Assembly: GCA_050084985.1 (NCBI GenBank)
Contig: JBITNC010000001.1
Location: 182,218,001-182,282,000 of the forward strand
Direction of reading: 5' to 3'
Length of the DNA stretch: 64,000 nt
Source: Nageia nagi
Taxonomy: Eukaryota > Pinophyta
Shown: in pieces, positions 1 through 11,891 of the stretch
Position numbering within the stretch: position 1 is the first letter of the stretch
Layout: each line of letters opens with the position of its first letter
Notes under the pieces: generated by a model
Told to the model about the DNA's origin: nothing
What the model saw: the letters and a program-made list of their open reading frames with translations, nothing else
Databases searched by the model: none
Program-made: the position numbers and the translations under genes

Positions 1-640
1 AACTAAAATAAATAAATTTGTCCCATATGCTCCATATACTATTATGGAAGAACTAAAGAAAACTCCTTTTAAAATTATCATGTTTGACGCATTAAGGATT
101 CTAGGTCAACTAGATCTTTTACAATAAAATTTGAAACTTAAAAATAGTAAAAAAAAAGTAAATGAGGGTTTGGAATATCTAATTATGTCCCTCTAACTCC
201 CTTAGGTATAAGGAGACCCCCACCATTGTATATTTTCATTAGATTGGAAGGTTGGGTAGTTAATAACTACATGATAGATATCAAAGTTGCTATTACCATG
301 ATTCCCAAAGCTGTTGCAAATGAAATAAAACTATATATTATAAGGTACACTTATGGTGTCATACAATTGGGTTTTTCCTCTATAGATGTTGTTTTTAGTA
401 TCAAAGGATTTCAAAAAACTCTTAATGCATTCCTTGATATTTTTTTGATTCAAGATATTATTATTGTTGATCTTCCACCCCTATTAGGAATCTATTTATC
501 TAGAGAATTTACTACCAAATTGGGAGGTTACTTGGCATTAGATTATACACATCTTCTACTTCCCTTCCAAAATAAAAAAGTTAAGATTCAAAATGAGGGT
601 ACCAAAAGTGTTGATCTTAAGAAGATCATAGAATAGAACT
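1..640 (+). pseudogene. Element A gag-pol linker and retropepsin-like protease remnant
   Basis: The first 120 bases encode a TIMEELKKTP-type linker that precedes the protease in this group. From about 196 the frame gives a retropepsin-like domain. Its active-site region reads MIDIKVAITMIP where family members carry a D-S/T-G triad followed by a hydrophobic stretch, so the catalytic DSG is lost. Further on, VDLPPLLGIYLSRE and KLGGYL (near 470-540) match the conserved second half of these proteases. The longest open stretch is 226-636 (136 codons). Protein processing can no longer be possible. Assignment is by family memory, not a search. Confidence 0.6.
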
Positions 641-794
641 ATATGAATGGCCTAAACCTATAGAAGTATTAGAGAGAGACAAACTCAGAGACACACTCCT
701 TACAACTAAAATTATTTTAGCAAATGACTTAAACTATAGAGTGAAAAATGTTGGCATGGGTAATTATTATTTATATAAAAATACATAACCAATT

Positions 795-1345
795 TCAATC
801 ACAACTAAAAGGGAACATGATATTTAGATAATGTAATTTGATGAAGCTAGATGTAAACATGGATGTGGAGCTAGAGTTGTATTCAAATCTCCATAGGGAC
901 ATATGAAGAGATTCTCATTTAGATTCACATGGATTTGCAAAAACAATGTTGTTGAATATGAAGCCCTTTTTTTAGGTTTATCTAAAGCAATAAATATGGG
1001 TATTAGATGTCTAATTATGTATGGTATTTAGAATTGGTCATAAAATAAGTTAGAAACTAGATTAGTGAAAAATATCACTATATGAAGACCTATATGAATA
1101 GAGTTTGAGATTTATTGAAGTCATTATTATCTATCAATTTTATATCTATTCCTAGGAGGTACAACCAAATAGCTAATGCACTTGTTGGTAGAGGGGCCTA
1201 TTACAACCATGTTCATCACAAAAGTGGAAGCTTTAAAGTCAAATTTCAATGTACACTAGTAGTGCCCAATGCCACAAATTTCTAGCAAGTTTTTGATTCT
1301 GATGAGCATATTATGAATTTCCTATTGGATTAAATAGTAGCTCAC
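795..1345 (+). pseudogene. Element A archaeal-type RNase H (aRNH), upstream of RT
   Basis: Translation gives FDEARCKHGCGARVVF, then NNVVEYEALFLGL and a region near 1150 that reads ISIPRRYNQIANAL. These blocks correspond to the extra archaeal-type RNase H that Tat-lineage Ty3/gypsy elements acquired. The usual catalytic Asp of the FDGA block reads as FDE. The sequence runs on in a broken frame into the RT, so the domain lies between protease and RT in the same element. Several TAG codons interrupt it. In element B of this window the equivalent domain lies after the RT-linked RNase H instead. Confidence 0.65.
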
Positions 1346-1559
1346 ACTTTTGGCATTAAAGAATTACTTGACTACTTCTAAGATTTAGATGTTATTCAAC
1401 TTTAAAATAATATCATACCAAAAGGTTTACTCTCTTTTGAAATAATATTCATTTCAAAAGATGTTTAGAAAGCCAAATCTTTAGCCATTCAAAAGGAGAG
1501 TCATATTGAGATAGAAATAGAACCTTAGAAGTATATAAATGGTGGATAAAAATATTTAT

Positions 1560-2480
1560 ATGTAGAAAAGGAAGTGATATCTCTGATTTATCATGAGTTC
1601 TCAAAAGTAATTACCTGAACTTATGATGACCTAAAGACATATGAGAAAAGTGTTATCCAACATACCATTCAGTTTGAATAGAGGCCAAACCATAAAGGAA
1701 AAAATAAAGGTTGATCAACCCAAAAATAGAAGAAGCCATGAAATAAGAATTGATGAAACTACTTGATTCAAGAATAATCTATCCCATTAAGATTTCTTCT
1801 TAGGTTGTAAATCTATTTTTAGTTAGAAAGAAAAGTGGGCAAATTAGATTATGTGTTGATTTTAAAAACCTGAATCAAGTGTCTCTCAAAGATAATTATC
1901 CTTTTCCACCAATAGAATAGATCTTGCATAAAGTAGCTAGAGCTTGCTACTTTTCAATGATTGATGGCTACTCAAGATTCAACCACATATGGGTAAAGGA
2001 TAAGTATCAATACAAAACTACATTTAGAATCAAATAGGAGATGTTTGCTTTTTAAAGAATGCCCTTTGGTCTTTCTAATGCTAGAGCTACCTTCTAAAGA
2101 GCCATAAATCATGCATTTAAAAATTTAATAAATAAGATTATCTTAGTTTACCTAGATGATATCATAATATTTTCTAAGAGTATACAAGATCATTTATAAC
2201 ACCTTAGACAAGTGTTTGAAAAATGTGTACATTTTGGGATTTCAATCAACTTGAAAAAGTTTGTTTTTATGATTAACCAAGGAAAATTACTTGGACACAT
2301 CATATTAGAGAAGGTATTAACAATTGATCCTAACAAAGTGAAAGCTATTTCCAACAAGAAAGTCTTGCAATCATTCCTTTGTGAAATCAATTTTGTTAAA
2401 AAATTCATCAATAATTTTTCAAAAATTGTATCCTTAATCATTGCAATGTTAAAGAAAGATATTGTATTTTCTTAGTCAAA
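1560..2480 (+). pseudogene. Element A reverse transcriptase remnant
   Basis: The frame reads VRKKSGQIRLCVDFKNLNQ, FSMIDGYSRFNHI, RMPFGLSNARATF and VYLDDIIIFS, the ordered palm motifs of Ty3/gypsy RT. The catalytic YLDD is intact at 2149-2160. The thumb/connection continues as GISINLKKFVF and GKLLGHII. TAG or TAA codons replace expected Gln in several places, and the frame breaks near 2200. The domain copied element RNA into cDNA in the active ancestor; this copy cannot make a functional enzyme. Confidence 0.85.
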
Positions 2481-2905
2481 TAAAGCAAAGCTAGCCTTTA
2501 AGAAGATTAAAAAGGCCATAATAGAATCTCATATTCTAAAAAATCTTGATATGTCAAAATATTTCAACATATATGCATATAGAGCAAAGAAAAGCATTGC
2601 TACAATTCTAGCATAGAAAGATGACAAGAAAGAAGAACATTCAATTGCCTTTCATAGTCAAACCTTGCATCAACATCAAAAAATGCATTCATTTATTGAA
2701 AAGAAAGTATTTTTCATAATGAAAGGACTTAATAAATTTAAGCATTATGTGTCCCATAACAAGATCTTTGTATTTACTATTCACCCAAATGTAAGAAATT
2801 ATGTTATACAAGGAGACTTGGGTGAAGGAAAGGTTGGTTGGATTACTAAAATAATGGAATATGATATAGAAATTAAACCACCAAAACTTACCAGAGATTG
2901 AGATC
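2480..2905 (+). pseudogene. Element A RT-linked RNase H remnant
   Basis: Directly after the RT thumb, the translation gives a block around EEHSIAFHSQTLHQHQKMHS followed by IEKKVFFIMKGLNKFKHYV. This is the classical Ty3/gypsy RNase H pattern: a block with a catalytic TDAS-like Asp, a surface-exposed SKTL, then the E-K-E helix. The first catalytic Asp position reads YAY and is lost. The 2665-2901 stretch is open in one frame (78 codons). Confidence 0.7.
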
Positions 2906-2984
2906 ATGTGAAAATATAATAGAAGCTTCTCATATGATTACTATCATAGAAGATGAACAATAGCTTTATGAAGAAAGTGATTGG

Positions 2985-4243
2985 ATTAAGAAGATTATTT
3001 TTGATTCGCACACTCATAAATGTGTTGAATCTCTAGATAGATTTCAAAGAAAGAGATTCAAACTTCAAGATTTAAATTTTATGATGATAGATGACTATAT
3101 ATATAGGAGAAAATTTGATCAAACCCTATTAAGATGTGTAACTCATAATGAAGCCCAAATAATGTTGCAAAAATTTTATTATGGTTTTTCTAGAGGCCAC
3201 TATAGTGGACTAGACCAACTACTATAGCAAAAATATTACAAGCTGGGTATTATTAGCCTACCATATTTCAAGATTCATTCAATATTGACCAAGAATGTGA
3301 TACGTGCAGTAGATTTATGGGTAAAAGGAGGTAAGCAACTATGCCTCTCAAACCTATGGTGGTTGAGGATACTTTTCAACAATGGGGTCTGGATTTCATT
3401 GGTGTTATAAATCCTAATTCCTTAGCTAGCCATAAGTTTATCTTGACTATAACATATTATTTTACTACATGGTCAAAAGCTATGCCATGCAAAAATATAG
3501 ATCAAGAGGTAGTGATAGAAATGATCAAAATAATAATCACTTGCTTTGGAATTCCATAGACTTATCTCATAGAATGGTTCTACATTCATTAGAACCAATT
3601 TGTCTAACTTTTTCATTAAATTAGGATCTACTGGCTATTCTCTTCAAATTATTACCTACAAGGTAATGGGTTAGCTAATTCAACCAACAAGAACCTGACC
3701 CTGATCATCAAAAGAATAATTGAAGTGAATCCCATACAATGGCATACATAATTAGACTATGCATTATGGGTAGATGGGATTAGTATTAAACCAACAATCA
3801 AGATGTCTCCATATGCATTAGTGCACAATAAAAGACTTGTGTTATCAATACATATTGAGTTACTTGCACTAAAAATTCTATAAAAATTGAAAGACTATGA
3901 CTTTGAACCACAACAAATAAGGTTTATCAGCTCCTTAAGCTAGAGAAAAATCAAAACAAAACATATGAGTCATTCCAACATCTCTAGTAGATAGTTAAAA
4001 AATGATTTCACAAGAAGAAGTCTTCTCGAGTAAAGTTTGAAATAGGATACATTATCCTCATATGAGATGAAGGAAGCCCAAAGCCTAGGAAGCATCAAAT
4101 GTTTGACTCCTTATGGAGTGGGCCCTACATCATCACTCAAGCTATACAAAGTAATGTATTCAAGTTGCAATATATCATCAGGTCCCATGAACTAACTATC
4201 CAAGTTAATGGGATCTATTTAAAGCATTATCAAGTGATAGGAT
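2985..4243 (+). pseudogene. Element A integrase remnant with C-terminal end of pol
   Basis: A zinc-finger-like segment (FSRGHYSG near 3200) precedes the catalytic core. The core is best seen at 3341-3559, where QQWGLDFIGVINP carries the first catalytic Asp and FTTWSKAMPC follows. The NG-containing block near 3665 reads NGLANSTNKNL, where the catalytic Glu is expected just after NG, so that Glu is lost. The end of pol reads NGIYLKHYQVIG at 4208-4243, a typical terminus. There are frameshifts near 3330 and 3560. The protein inserted cDNA into the genome in the active ancestor. Confidence 0.75.
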
Positions 4244-4788
4244 GATTTAATAACACCCAAGAAAAATTGTATAGTGTATATAGCCCTTTAAAAGAATAAA
4301 ATATTTTTACATTATGTTTGTACATATTTTAAGACTAACACATTCTCCAAGATGGTAGGTAGTCATTAATGCTAAGCATTAATTTGGTATGGTATGAGGT
4401 TAGCATTTATGTGCTACCAAAGCTATCAAATGATAGGATAACATTTAAGGTATGATTTCCTCAAATCTCTCAAACCACCATGCTTTACTTCAATTTAAAT
4501 TTGATATGCTCCAAGTTGACTTGTTCCAACCTATGAATTGGTGGATTTTGACACCCCTAAGCATTAATTGCCATGAATACATGCCTATCACAAGTCTTGA
4601 ATGAATAAAATATTCCCCTCACCTCCTTATTTGACACAGTCATTTTAAGTGCATAATATTTTGAAGTAACTAGAGCCTAGAGTTTATATAACAAATTAAG
4701 AAAGGGAGGAAAGAGTAGGAGTAGTACTTCATATAAAGATTCAAAGTTCTTAATACAAACTTGAGGTTGCAAGAAGATTGCATACACC
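4244..4788 (+). other. Non-coding spacer between element A pol and unknown ORF
   Basis: About 540 bases of AT-rich sequence with no coding signal I can support and no clear LTR terminus. It separates the end of pol from the ATG at 4789. Confidence 0.5.
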
Positions 4789-7700
4789 ATGATGGTATCT
4801 GAATCATTGACCCCAGCTAAATTTAAGAAGGTAAATGCTAACCTAATTACAATCTAGAATGAATACCTTGAGAATGCTCTTGGGGTAAACTACATCGAAA
4901 TTGGGGTGATAAATCACATTGATACATGGAGAAATTATCCCATGTAGATCCTCTTGTAGCATATGAATAATGAGGTTGTAGGTAAAGGGAAGTCACTAAT
5001 GCACTCAAAAAAAGATGTCATGATCAATTAGGATCTGACCTAATATGTGTTGTATGAGTCATTTACTTGCCTCATGCTATTGTATTTTGTGGCATATAGG
5101 AATAGCCAATAGGGCTATGAGATAGTGGTCTTCAAAGATTAACAATAAGGAGAAGTATATGAGTTAAAACTAAAATTGATACTAGACTACTCCCCTAAGT
5201 CCATTGTTCAAGCATTTACCATCCCAGCTAATTGGACATTTCATGTAAAGAAATAGATTGATTTGAAAAGAGAAAAGGATGATTTTATAAGAATTATGAA
5301 GAAATGTTGAACTGGATACATGAAAGATTCTAAGGAAGCAAAACTACAAAGCTCTATCTGAGTTATGAAATTACCTTGTTTTAGAAGGCATGATATAAAA
5401 AGATGCTACAATCATTAGTGGTCATCCTAGGAAAGAAAACCTAAATTGAAGCATATGAAGCCATGATGAGAATGGCATACAATATTACAGAGGCACATGT
5501 ATGATATGACTTTCTTGCTTTTATCTCTAATGAGATAAGAAGGTGTCTATTTAAAATAAAAAATTAGATTTTAGACATTCTTCATATCTTTGGTGGCTAT
5601 TAGTCCATCAAAATCTTGCAAAGTTGATGGAAGTAGGACTACAAATTTAGCCTGCTACCTTAAGCACTAGACTAGCTCCAATTGATTTGAGGGTATCAAT
5701 ATTGACCAAATAGCATGTGTCATATTATGAGTTCATGGATAAATTATATGCACCAATGGTGCATATTATGACCAAAAAAGTTCCCAGTAGACTACACTAG
5801 AGCACCATGTGGGAGATACAAGGGGAAAACAAAATTGGTGATTAGTATTTTCTAAAAAATCACACTATAATTATAAGTTTTGGGTATTTTGAGAAACCCT
5901 TTTTCTTATCTAAATCTGTAACTACCTAATTATATTCTATAGATATGGGTAGGAAAATGTGTGTTATAGAGACATGTATGGGTCCAAGGGTAACTTCAAA
6001 CCCATAATAGATATACCAGCTACTACAGAAGATCTCACATTATTAGAAATAGGTTGTAAAGATAGCATAGCTAATTTTATTATATATAACTTTAAATTAA
6101 ACATGGAAAAAGCCCCATGAATGTATGACCCCTTAGGAAAAATAATAGAAATTATAAGATCATGCAAGAAGTGCCCAGCCTTTTCCCATGAGTAGATACC
6201 TCATGTGGAGTATTTTGTTAATCAAACTAAATAAGAAGCTAATGAATCCCCTAAGTGGGAGTTTGGACCTTTAAATAAGGCTTGGTTGTACCTAAAAGGG
6301 GGTTAAAAAATATAGGAATTGAGATATTAGGTGGTAAGTTTTTTCCCTAGACCAAGAGGTGCTAGCCCAATTGATAGATGAGTTGGGTTGGGGAACTAAT
6401 AAAATTCATGATTTTACTAAGTTTAGATTTGAATATACCATAAATATTCATCATATTGAGAAATTATTATTTGGTAAATTTAATTATGATAAATAATAGG
6501 AGGCTCAATATTCTCAAGACCCTCTCCTAGGGTCAAGCTAGCCTCTCTCTCCTAATTTTAAAGGAATACCAAGTAGGGAAATAAGAGGGATAAGATTGGA
6601 GAATAGTTTGATTTAAAATAAATGATAAAAAAGAAAAAACAAGATCAACCATAGATAGCTAATGCTTTCTAGGAATTCTCTCCAAAGAAAAGAAGGAGAA
6701 TTCAAATACTAGGACAAAAATAACAGACCCTAGAGAAGGAAGAAAAGTAAGAAAAGAAGCCCCACACTTTACAATCCTTAACACTTAAGACATCACCTCT
6801 AGATCTAAAACCTAGTGAAGAAATTCCCAAGGGTATTACAAGGGAAATAGAAATGCTTGAGTTTGAAGAGACACAAGAACCCCAAGACATAAATGCAACT
6901 ACCCAAAAATAAGTACCAAAAAAGGAAGAGATAGAGATTCAACATGGCAGAGGTAACGTTATTAGAACAAGTGGTTCCATAGCAACTACACCTAGAGATG
7001 AACCAAGTGATGATGATGAGAATGAGTTTGAGAAAAAAAAAGACTCTAACATAATGGAAAAGACTATTGAAGAAGAAAAATTTACAAAGGAAGCAGAAGA
7101 AGAGATGGAAATTCTAGACTCAACACCTCTAGAGAAGCCATAATCTACTCAATAGATCACAACATCATCTTTATGTGTAAGTACACCTCAAAATTATTTG
7201 ATTCCTACAACCTTGCAAGAGGAGATTAAATCCATTTTTTCTATGCAAATTGTAGATCCCATTGATTGGGCAACTTTTGTTAATAAACTCTCTATGCTCC
7301 CTAAGAAATAGTCTAGAATTTTAAGCAAGGTTACAAAGATGGGAGATATAAAAATTTCATAGATTCCTTTTAAAGAAGGAAAATTGGATATTGCTCCCAT
7401 GAATATCATAAATGTAAATATGTAGAGTGCTATTGTAGTAGACCAATCTATATTCCTTATAAATACTTCAATGGTGACTAGTAAAAGTCTCCATGCGATG
7501 GAGACTAAGATAGATAAGTTGAATAAGAAAATAGATCAATATAGAAAGGACTGTTCCCTTAGAGATAAAATATTTATAGGGTTGTAGAATTAGAATAAAG
7601 AATTGCTTGAAAAAATTGACAAGAAAGAATCAGAATTTGAAAAGAGCTTGGGAGAAAAGAAAGCTATGTTAGACTGTGCAAATAAATTGATACAAGGTCT

Positions 7701-8540
7701 CAAAGCTCAAGCTATAGTCGTAGATGGCCAAAAGTCTAAGCAAGTTTAACTAGAATTACAAAAGATAATAGTACCCAATAAATTACTTACTAATGATAAC
7801 ACAAATTTTTTGCTAATCATAAAAGGCTTCAAAAAATACTTGGTGCAACAAATTGGAGAAAAGCTATTCAACAATATAATACTCAAATTGTTCTCCATAA
7901 GCTAACTATTGATTTACCAAGATTAGTACTTGAAAGAATGTAGAGCTAGTTGAGAGCCCTTATAGAAAGGGATATAGTTGCAATTACTCCTAGGCCTAGG
8001 CAAACATTTTTGAGAAGAGCCTAGGATATAAGTGAACTCAATAATTTGGTGTTCAATATAGAAATTAATAAACATTAGCTCAACATAGAGCTAGGCTTCA
8101 TTAATAATTTTTTTTCATTCTATAATTGAATTGAAAGCTATAAAATTATGTGAGAACTAAGATGTATAGGGTAGTTCTACAAGATGGGCGGCCAATACCA
8201 TTCAATTTTTGGAACAATCATTTTTTAAGAAGTAGATCTCAAACTTACAACAAATAAATGACCTTGCTCAAGAGGCAATTGCAAGATTATTGCATGTTGG
8301 AAGGTTATAGAATAGTAGATACTATAAAAATACAAGCTTTCTTTATTTTTTCATAAGTTAATTATTAGGACCTGAAAGAGTTAAATAAAAAGACTCAATA
8401 TTTACTCCCTATGGAGCTGGTTCCACTAATAGAGATTCCTACAAAATTTTCATCTGAATAGACAACTGAGAGCAACAAGTAGAGGGTCTTATTCTCTAAT
8501 AGATAAAGACCTTGAGAGCTACTAGAAGATGATATTATCT
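4789..8540 (+). pseudogene. Element A: long unknown ORF downstream of pol
   Basis: From the ATG at 4789 one frame runs for 173 codons to about 5308, broken only by 6 TAG and 3 TAA codons before a TGA. That pattern suggests a once-open ORF. Coding-like sequence continues with shifts to about 8540. An acidic E/K/S/T/P-rich section lies at 6700-7150. A likely coiled coil lies at 7497-7740, with heptad-like blocks such as IDKLNKKIDQYRKDC and NKELLEKIDKKESEFEKSL. I do not recognise the protein. It lies where some plant gypsy elements carry an env-like or other accessory ORF, but I see no signal peptide or clear membrane segment. No function is assigned. Confidence 0.5.
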
Positions 8541-8767
8541 TAAAATTACACTCTGAGTATGGGGTAATATTCTAGCATTCTTTATTTTTTCATTTCTTTC
8601 AATAAATCCTTCCCAACTCTAGCTTTCTCTTCCCCTTTCACATGTATTTTGCCTTCAATATTGTGTTTAGTCTAAAGAGTTTTAGGTGTTGTTAGTATCC
8701 AGCTATTGTTTATATGTGTGTTAGTCTTAGGTATTTTGAATCAAAAGGTCTATCGCTATCTTGTAGG
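8541..8767. other. Spacer, T-rich
   Basis: A short stretch rich in pyrimidines (for example near 8580-8640) between the unknown ORF and the orphan LTR. No gene is seen. Confidence 0.4.
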
Positions 8768-9035
8768 TGTTGTAACAACTCCCATAAATAGACATTAATT
8801 AATCTAACTATCTTCCTAGGAACTATATATGCAAAGGAGTTATAAGTTATGAAATTTCATCTAAGTCACATCCAAGAATAAATGTACCATATCCAAGTAG
8901 TATTGTAATATGAAAGGAAAATAAGTGTCTAAGCAAAGTTTAAGAGTTATTATAAATATAAGTCTGGGAGTTATTGTAAGTATAAGTCCAGGAGTTATTG
9001 TAGATATAAGTCTAGGTCATATTTAGATCACTAGC
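8768..9035 (+). mobile_element. Orphan LTR (268 bp, copia- or TRIM-like)
   Basis: The segment starts TGTTG and ends CTAGCA, and a degenerate Met-tRNA primer-binding site follows 2-3 bases later. This is the same spacing as in the two better preserved elements of this window. No second copy is visible, so the partner LTR is lost or outside. The left boundary is inferred from the TG start only. Confidence 0.45.
8944..9015 (+). repeat. 24-bp tandem repeat, three copies, inside orphan LTR
   Basis: Units beginning GAGTTATT start at 8944, 8968 and 8992, each continuing TATAAGTCTAGG-like with small differences. The exact 24-bp spacing shows a tandem array just before the LTR end. Confidence 0.8.
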
Positions 9036-9052
9036 AAGTGATATCATAGAGC
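9033..9052 (+). promoter_or_regulatory. Degenerate primer-binding site (initiator Met-tRNA type)
   Basis: GCAAGTGATATCATAGAGC aligns with the common plant pattern AAGTGGTATCAGAGC, with one substitution and a small insertion. It marks the start of the internal region of a lost or degraded retroelement to the right. Confidence 0.5.
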
Positions 9053-9112
9053 TTGGTATTTTTTAGTAGGTATTGAACTAATAATGAGAATTTATAGGGG
9101 ATGTTACAAGTT

Positions 9113-9490
9113 GATCAATTAGAGCCCATCAATTTTTAGTAATGACATCACCATTTTTGTGTGAAATCAATAGATCTTGATACAAGAAATAATGAGCACT
9201 ATTTCATTTAGTAGGATATATTTCATAAAAAAGATCAAATAGAAACCATTTATTTTGAGCGATGATGTCATAATATTTAGCTAAAATTAGTAGGCCTTAG
9301 GATAATGAATGGCAAGAAGTACCACACTAGCAAGCACTACCATATTTAATGAAAGATACTACATGGAGTTAATCAAATAAAACCTATCAATTTTCAATGA
9401 TGATGTCACACCTCCTACCTAAAATCCATGAGTGCTAAGAGAAATATGATCATCATTAGATCCTAACAAGAAGAAATAGAACCCATCAAA
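9113..9490 (+). repeat. Three diverged tandem units after the orphan PBS
   Basis: Blocks starting GATCAATTAGAGCCC (9113), GATCAAATAGAAACC (9233) and AATCAAATAAAACC (9371) each continue through a TGATGTCA-like core and an AAATC/AAATT stretch. Spacings of 120 and 138 bases show an old tandem array with indels. No ORF runs through it. Confidence 0.55.
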
Positions 9491-11081
9491 TTGAAAGAAG
9501 AATAGTGGGTAAGAACTAACACTTGGGTCCACTTGATCATAAGTGTTTGACCCTCAAGGCTTTGTCAATATGTCGACTACGACTCATTTTTACATGATAG
9601 TGGTAGTTACTTGTTGGAATTAAATGATATACTATTCATTGCCCCCATTACTCCATGCAACTAGAAATATAGTGCTAATCATTAATGGTTATGAAGAAGT
9701 AGATAGCTACTGATAGAGCATAGTGTTAGATTATACTAATCAAGTTACAGACAAATACATTTTCAATCAGCTATAGAGCCAAGAGAAAGTATTCAATAGT
9801 AAATCAAGAAAATTATAGCTCAATGAGTACAAAAGTTTAGAAATTTCAAATTCCCAGACTATGGTGCTATTGATACTTATTTACTATGTAATTTAACACA
9901 GTTGTGATATTAAGTGTAAATAGTTTTCCTTACTATTTTCAATCAAGAGGAGTATTTATGTATATTAATGATATACAACCACCTAACCTAATAGAGTGTG
10001 TAAATGTATAAATAATGGATTGTTATAAGTCCAAATGGTTAGACATTTTAGTAAATTTGCTTGAGTATGTAAGATGCTTTCATATATGATAATGCAAAAT
10101 GATAATACTTTACCCTTTACAATAAGTGGCTATTTGTTACACTTTGTGAATGTTATGTATGAAATGATATTTTAAGTTGTGGATATGCATTATGATTATG
10201 AGACCCCAAGGGTAAGATAATTCACTATTCTTAATATTGGTTATGGATTTCTGCCTATGCTATAATGCTTGAGTTATATAGTTGTTTGCTTTTAGTTAAA
10301 TGTGTTCATATCTTTCTTATTACTCTTTACCTTTTCATATCTTTCATATTACTCTTCACCTTTTTATTTATTTCCTATTACTTTAACCTTTATAGTATAT
10401 AGGAACTAGCCTATAATTCAAAGATTGAGTAGAAGATCAACATAAGTGCATCCCCACCACCTTTTGCTCTTATAAGGACCCTATTATTGTAGGAAATGGA
10501 GAACTTGACTAGAACAAACCCTTGAGGTGACATTATATTGATCAACATTTTCCTGAAGTGAATCTAAATAAGTGAGTTTATTAATCCAAAAAACTAGTCC
10601 TAAAAGAATAATAATTCTATGGTTGACCCCCACTTTAATCAAGTTCATAGGTCGGGTCTATTGCAAACTGATTAGACACTATCTTGGTGAGTGGACTAAG
10701 CATATCCTAGGTCCTTGGTGATTAAATCCAAGTGACATATCTACTTGTTAGGGGAGAGGATGAGCCTTGGTAATGAAATATAAGGATCCCCTTTTGTATG
10801 TTTAATTTTTGAAAAAGAAATATTAATTAATGTATGCAATTCATTTCCTCCTTACATCATCTTTTGATCACCTAAGATCACTTTGCAGTGCAAGGGGAGA
10901 GCATATTTCAAATTGTAAGGTCTTATGATGATGGTTCTTTGATATTTTCTTACAACCTTTCTCTAATTAATTAAAATCACCTTTTAATACATGAGGAGAG
11001 CATAAATTATTTATGTGAGAAGTTGTTATGTGAAAGAAACAAGTATATACCACACTTAAATCACAAAGCCTAGTTCATTTT
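9491..11081. other. AT-rich intergenic sequence, no gene seen
   Basis: About 1.6 kb with no ORF, recognisable domain or clear LTR pair. It lies between the orphan LTR and the left LTR of element B. Confidence 0.5.
11077..11081. other. Left target-site duplication of element B (ATTTT)
   Basis: ATTTT directly precedes the 5' LTR and recurs at 29536-29540 directly after the 3' LTR. Five bases is the usual LTR-element duplication length. The low complexity makes chance agreement possible. Confidence 0.5.
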
Positions 11082-11891
11082 TGTAGACACCTAAAATTGA
11101 ACCCTCTTTCGATAAATGAAAGAAAGAGATAAAAATTTAAAAAAATAATAAATTTTACTAAAAACTTGTTAAATCATAGGTGATAAAGTATAATTGTCAA
11201 TGATCCATAACAGTTGCCAACACTCGATGTGTAATGGCCATAGACCCTACAAATAGAAAAATCAAAACAAAAATGGAAAAATCAAGTGTCCAAGGAAATA
11301 AGTTAATAGATCAAGGATGAAGCATCCTTGATCCTACATTTTTCTTGCATGGATATAATTTATGATAAGGTTGGATGAGATTTTTCATCCATCACTGCCT
11401 TCTTAAATAGTAACTTTAGTTACCTTGGAAAATGTATAAATGAGACTTGTCCTAAGGAGAAAAGGATATAAAAATTAAAAGTTTAAATACAACCTTATGC
11501 TGCTGAATTACATCCAAATTGCTAAGTACATTACATTTACTATTTTTACTTATATGCATGTTCATTTCATGTTTATTTATTATAATTTTATAGGATGAGT
11601 AAGTATGTTTTGATGTGTTGTTTTTTTGTGTATGTGTAGAATTTACAAGAACAACAACTGATTTGAGCAAAGAAGAGCCAAAGAACCAACAAAAAAGAAG
11701 TAATCAACATTACTTTATTTATTTATAGGTTTTTATGCATTACTTGGAGCTTCTAGATAGTGTAAAAGAAGGCCTCCAAGAGGCCCATATCATCTATTAT
11801 ACTTAAGCCCTCCATGCGAGGCAAATGTGTAATCAAAATTGAGGGTTATACTAGAGATTAATAAAGAGTTTTGTTGGTTGCAACATCTCTT
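11082..11891 (+). repeat. Element B 5' LTR
   Basis: Starts TGTAGACACC and ends CAACATCTCTT. It matches 28745-29535 along its full length with many substitutions and small indels. The shared blocks include the GATAAATGAAAGAAAGAGAT block near 11113 and a GCCTCCAAGAGGCCC palindrome near 11772. The left boundary is set where similarity to the right LTR begins at TGTA, and the right boundary where it ends before TGGTAAATG. Confidence 0.85.

Larger units (their letters stand above)
1..8540 (+). mobile_element. Element A: decayed Ty3/gypsy (Tat-like) retrotransposon, left end outside window
   Basis: A run of plus-strand coding remnants reads in the order gag/pol linker, protease, archaeal-type RNase H, reverse transcriptase, RNase H, integrase and a further long unknown ORF. 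All are broken by stops and frameshifts. No 5' LTR is in the window and I could not identify its 3' LTR, so the right limit (end of the unknown ORF) is approximate. The Ty3/gypsy assignment rests on the RT-RNaseH-integrase order and a YLDD box. The Tat-like assignment rests on the second, archaeal-type RNase H. Confidence 0.7.

Noticed and set aside
11452-11670. Minus-strand ORFs repeated at 11452-11670 and 29077-29313
   Set aside because: They lie inside the two LTRs of element B and reflect LTR homology, not a conserved gene.
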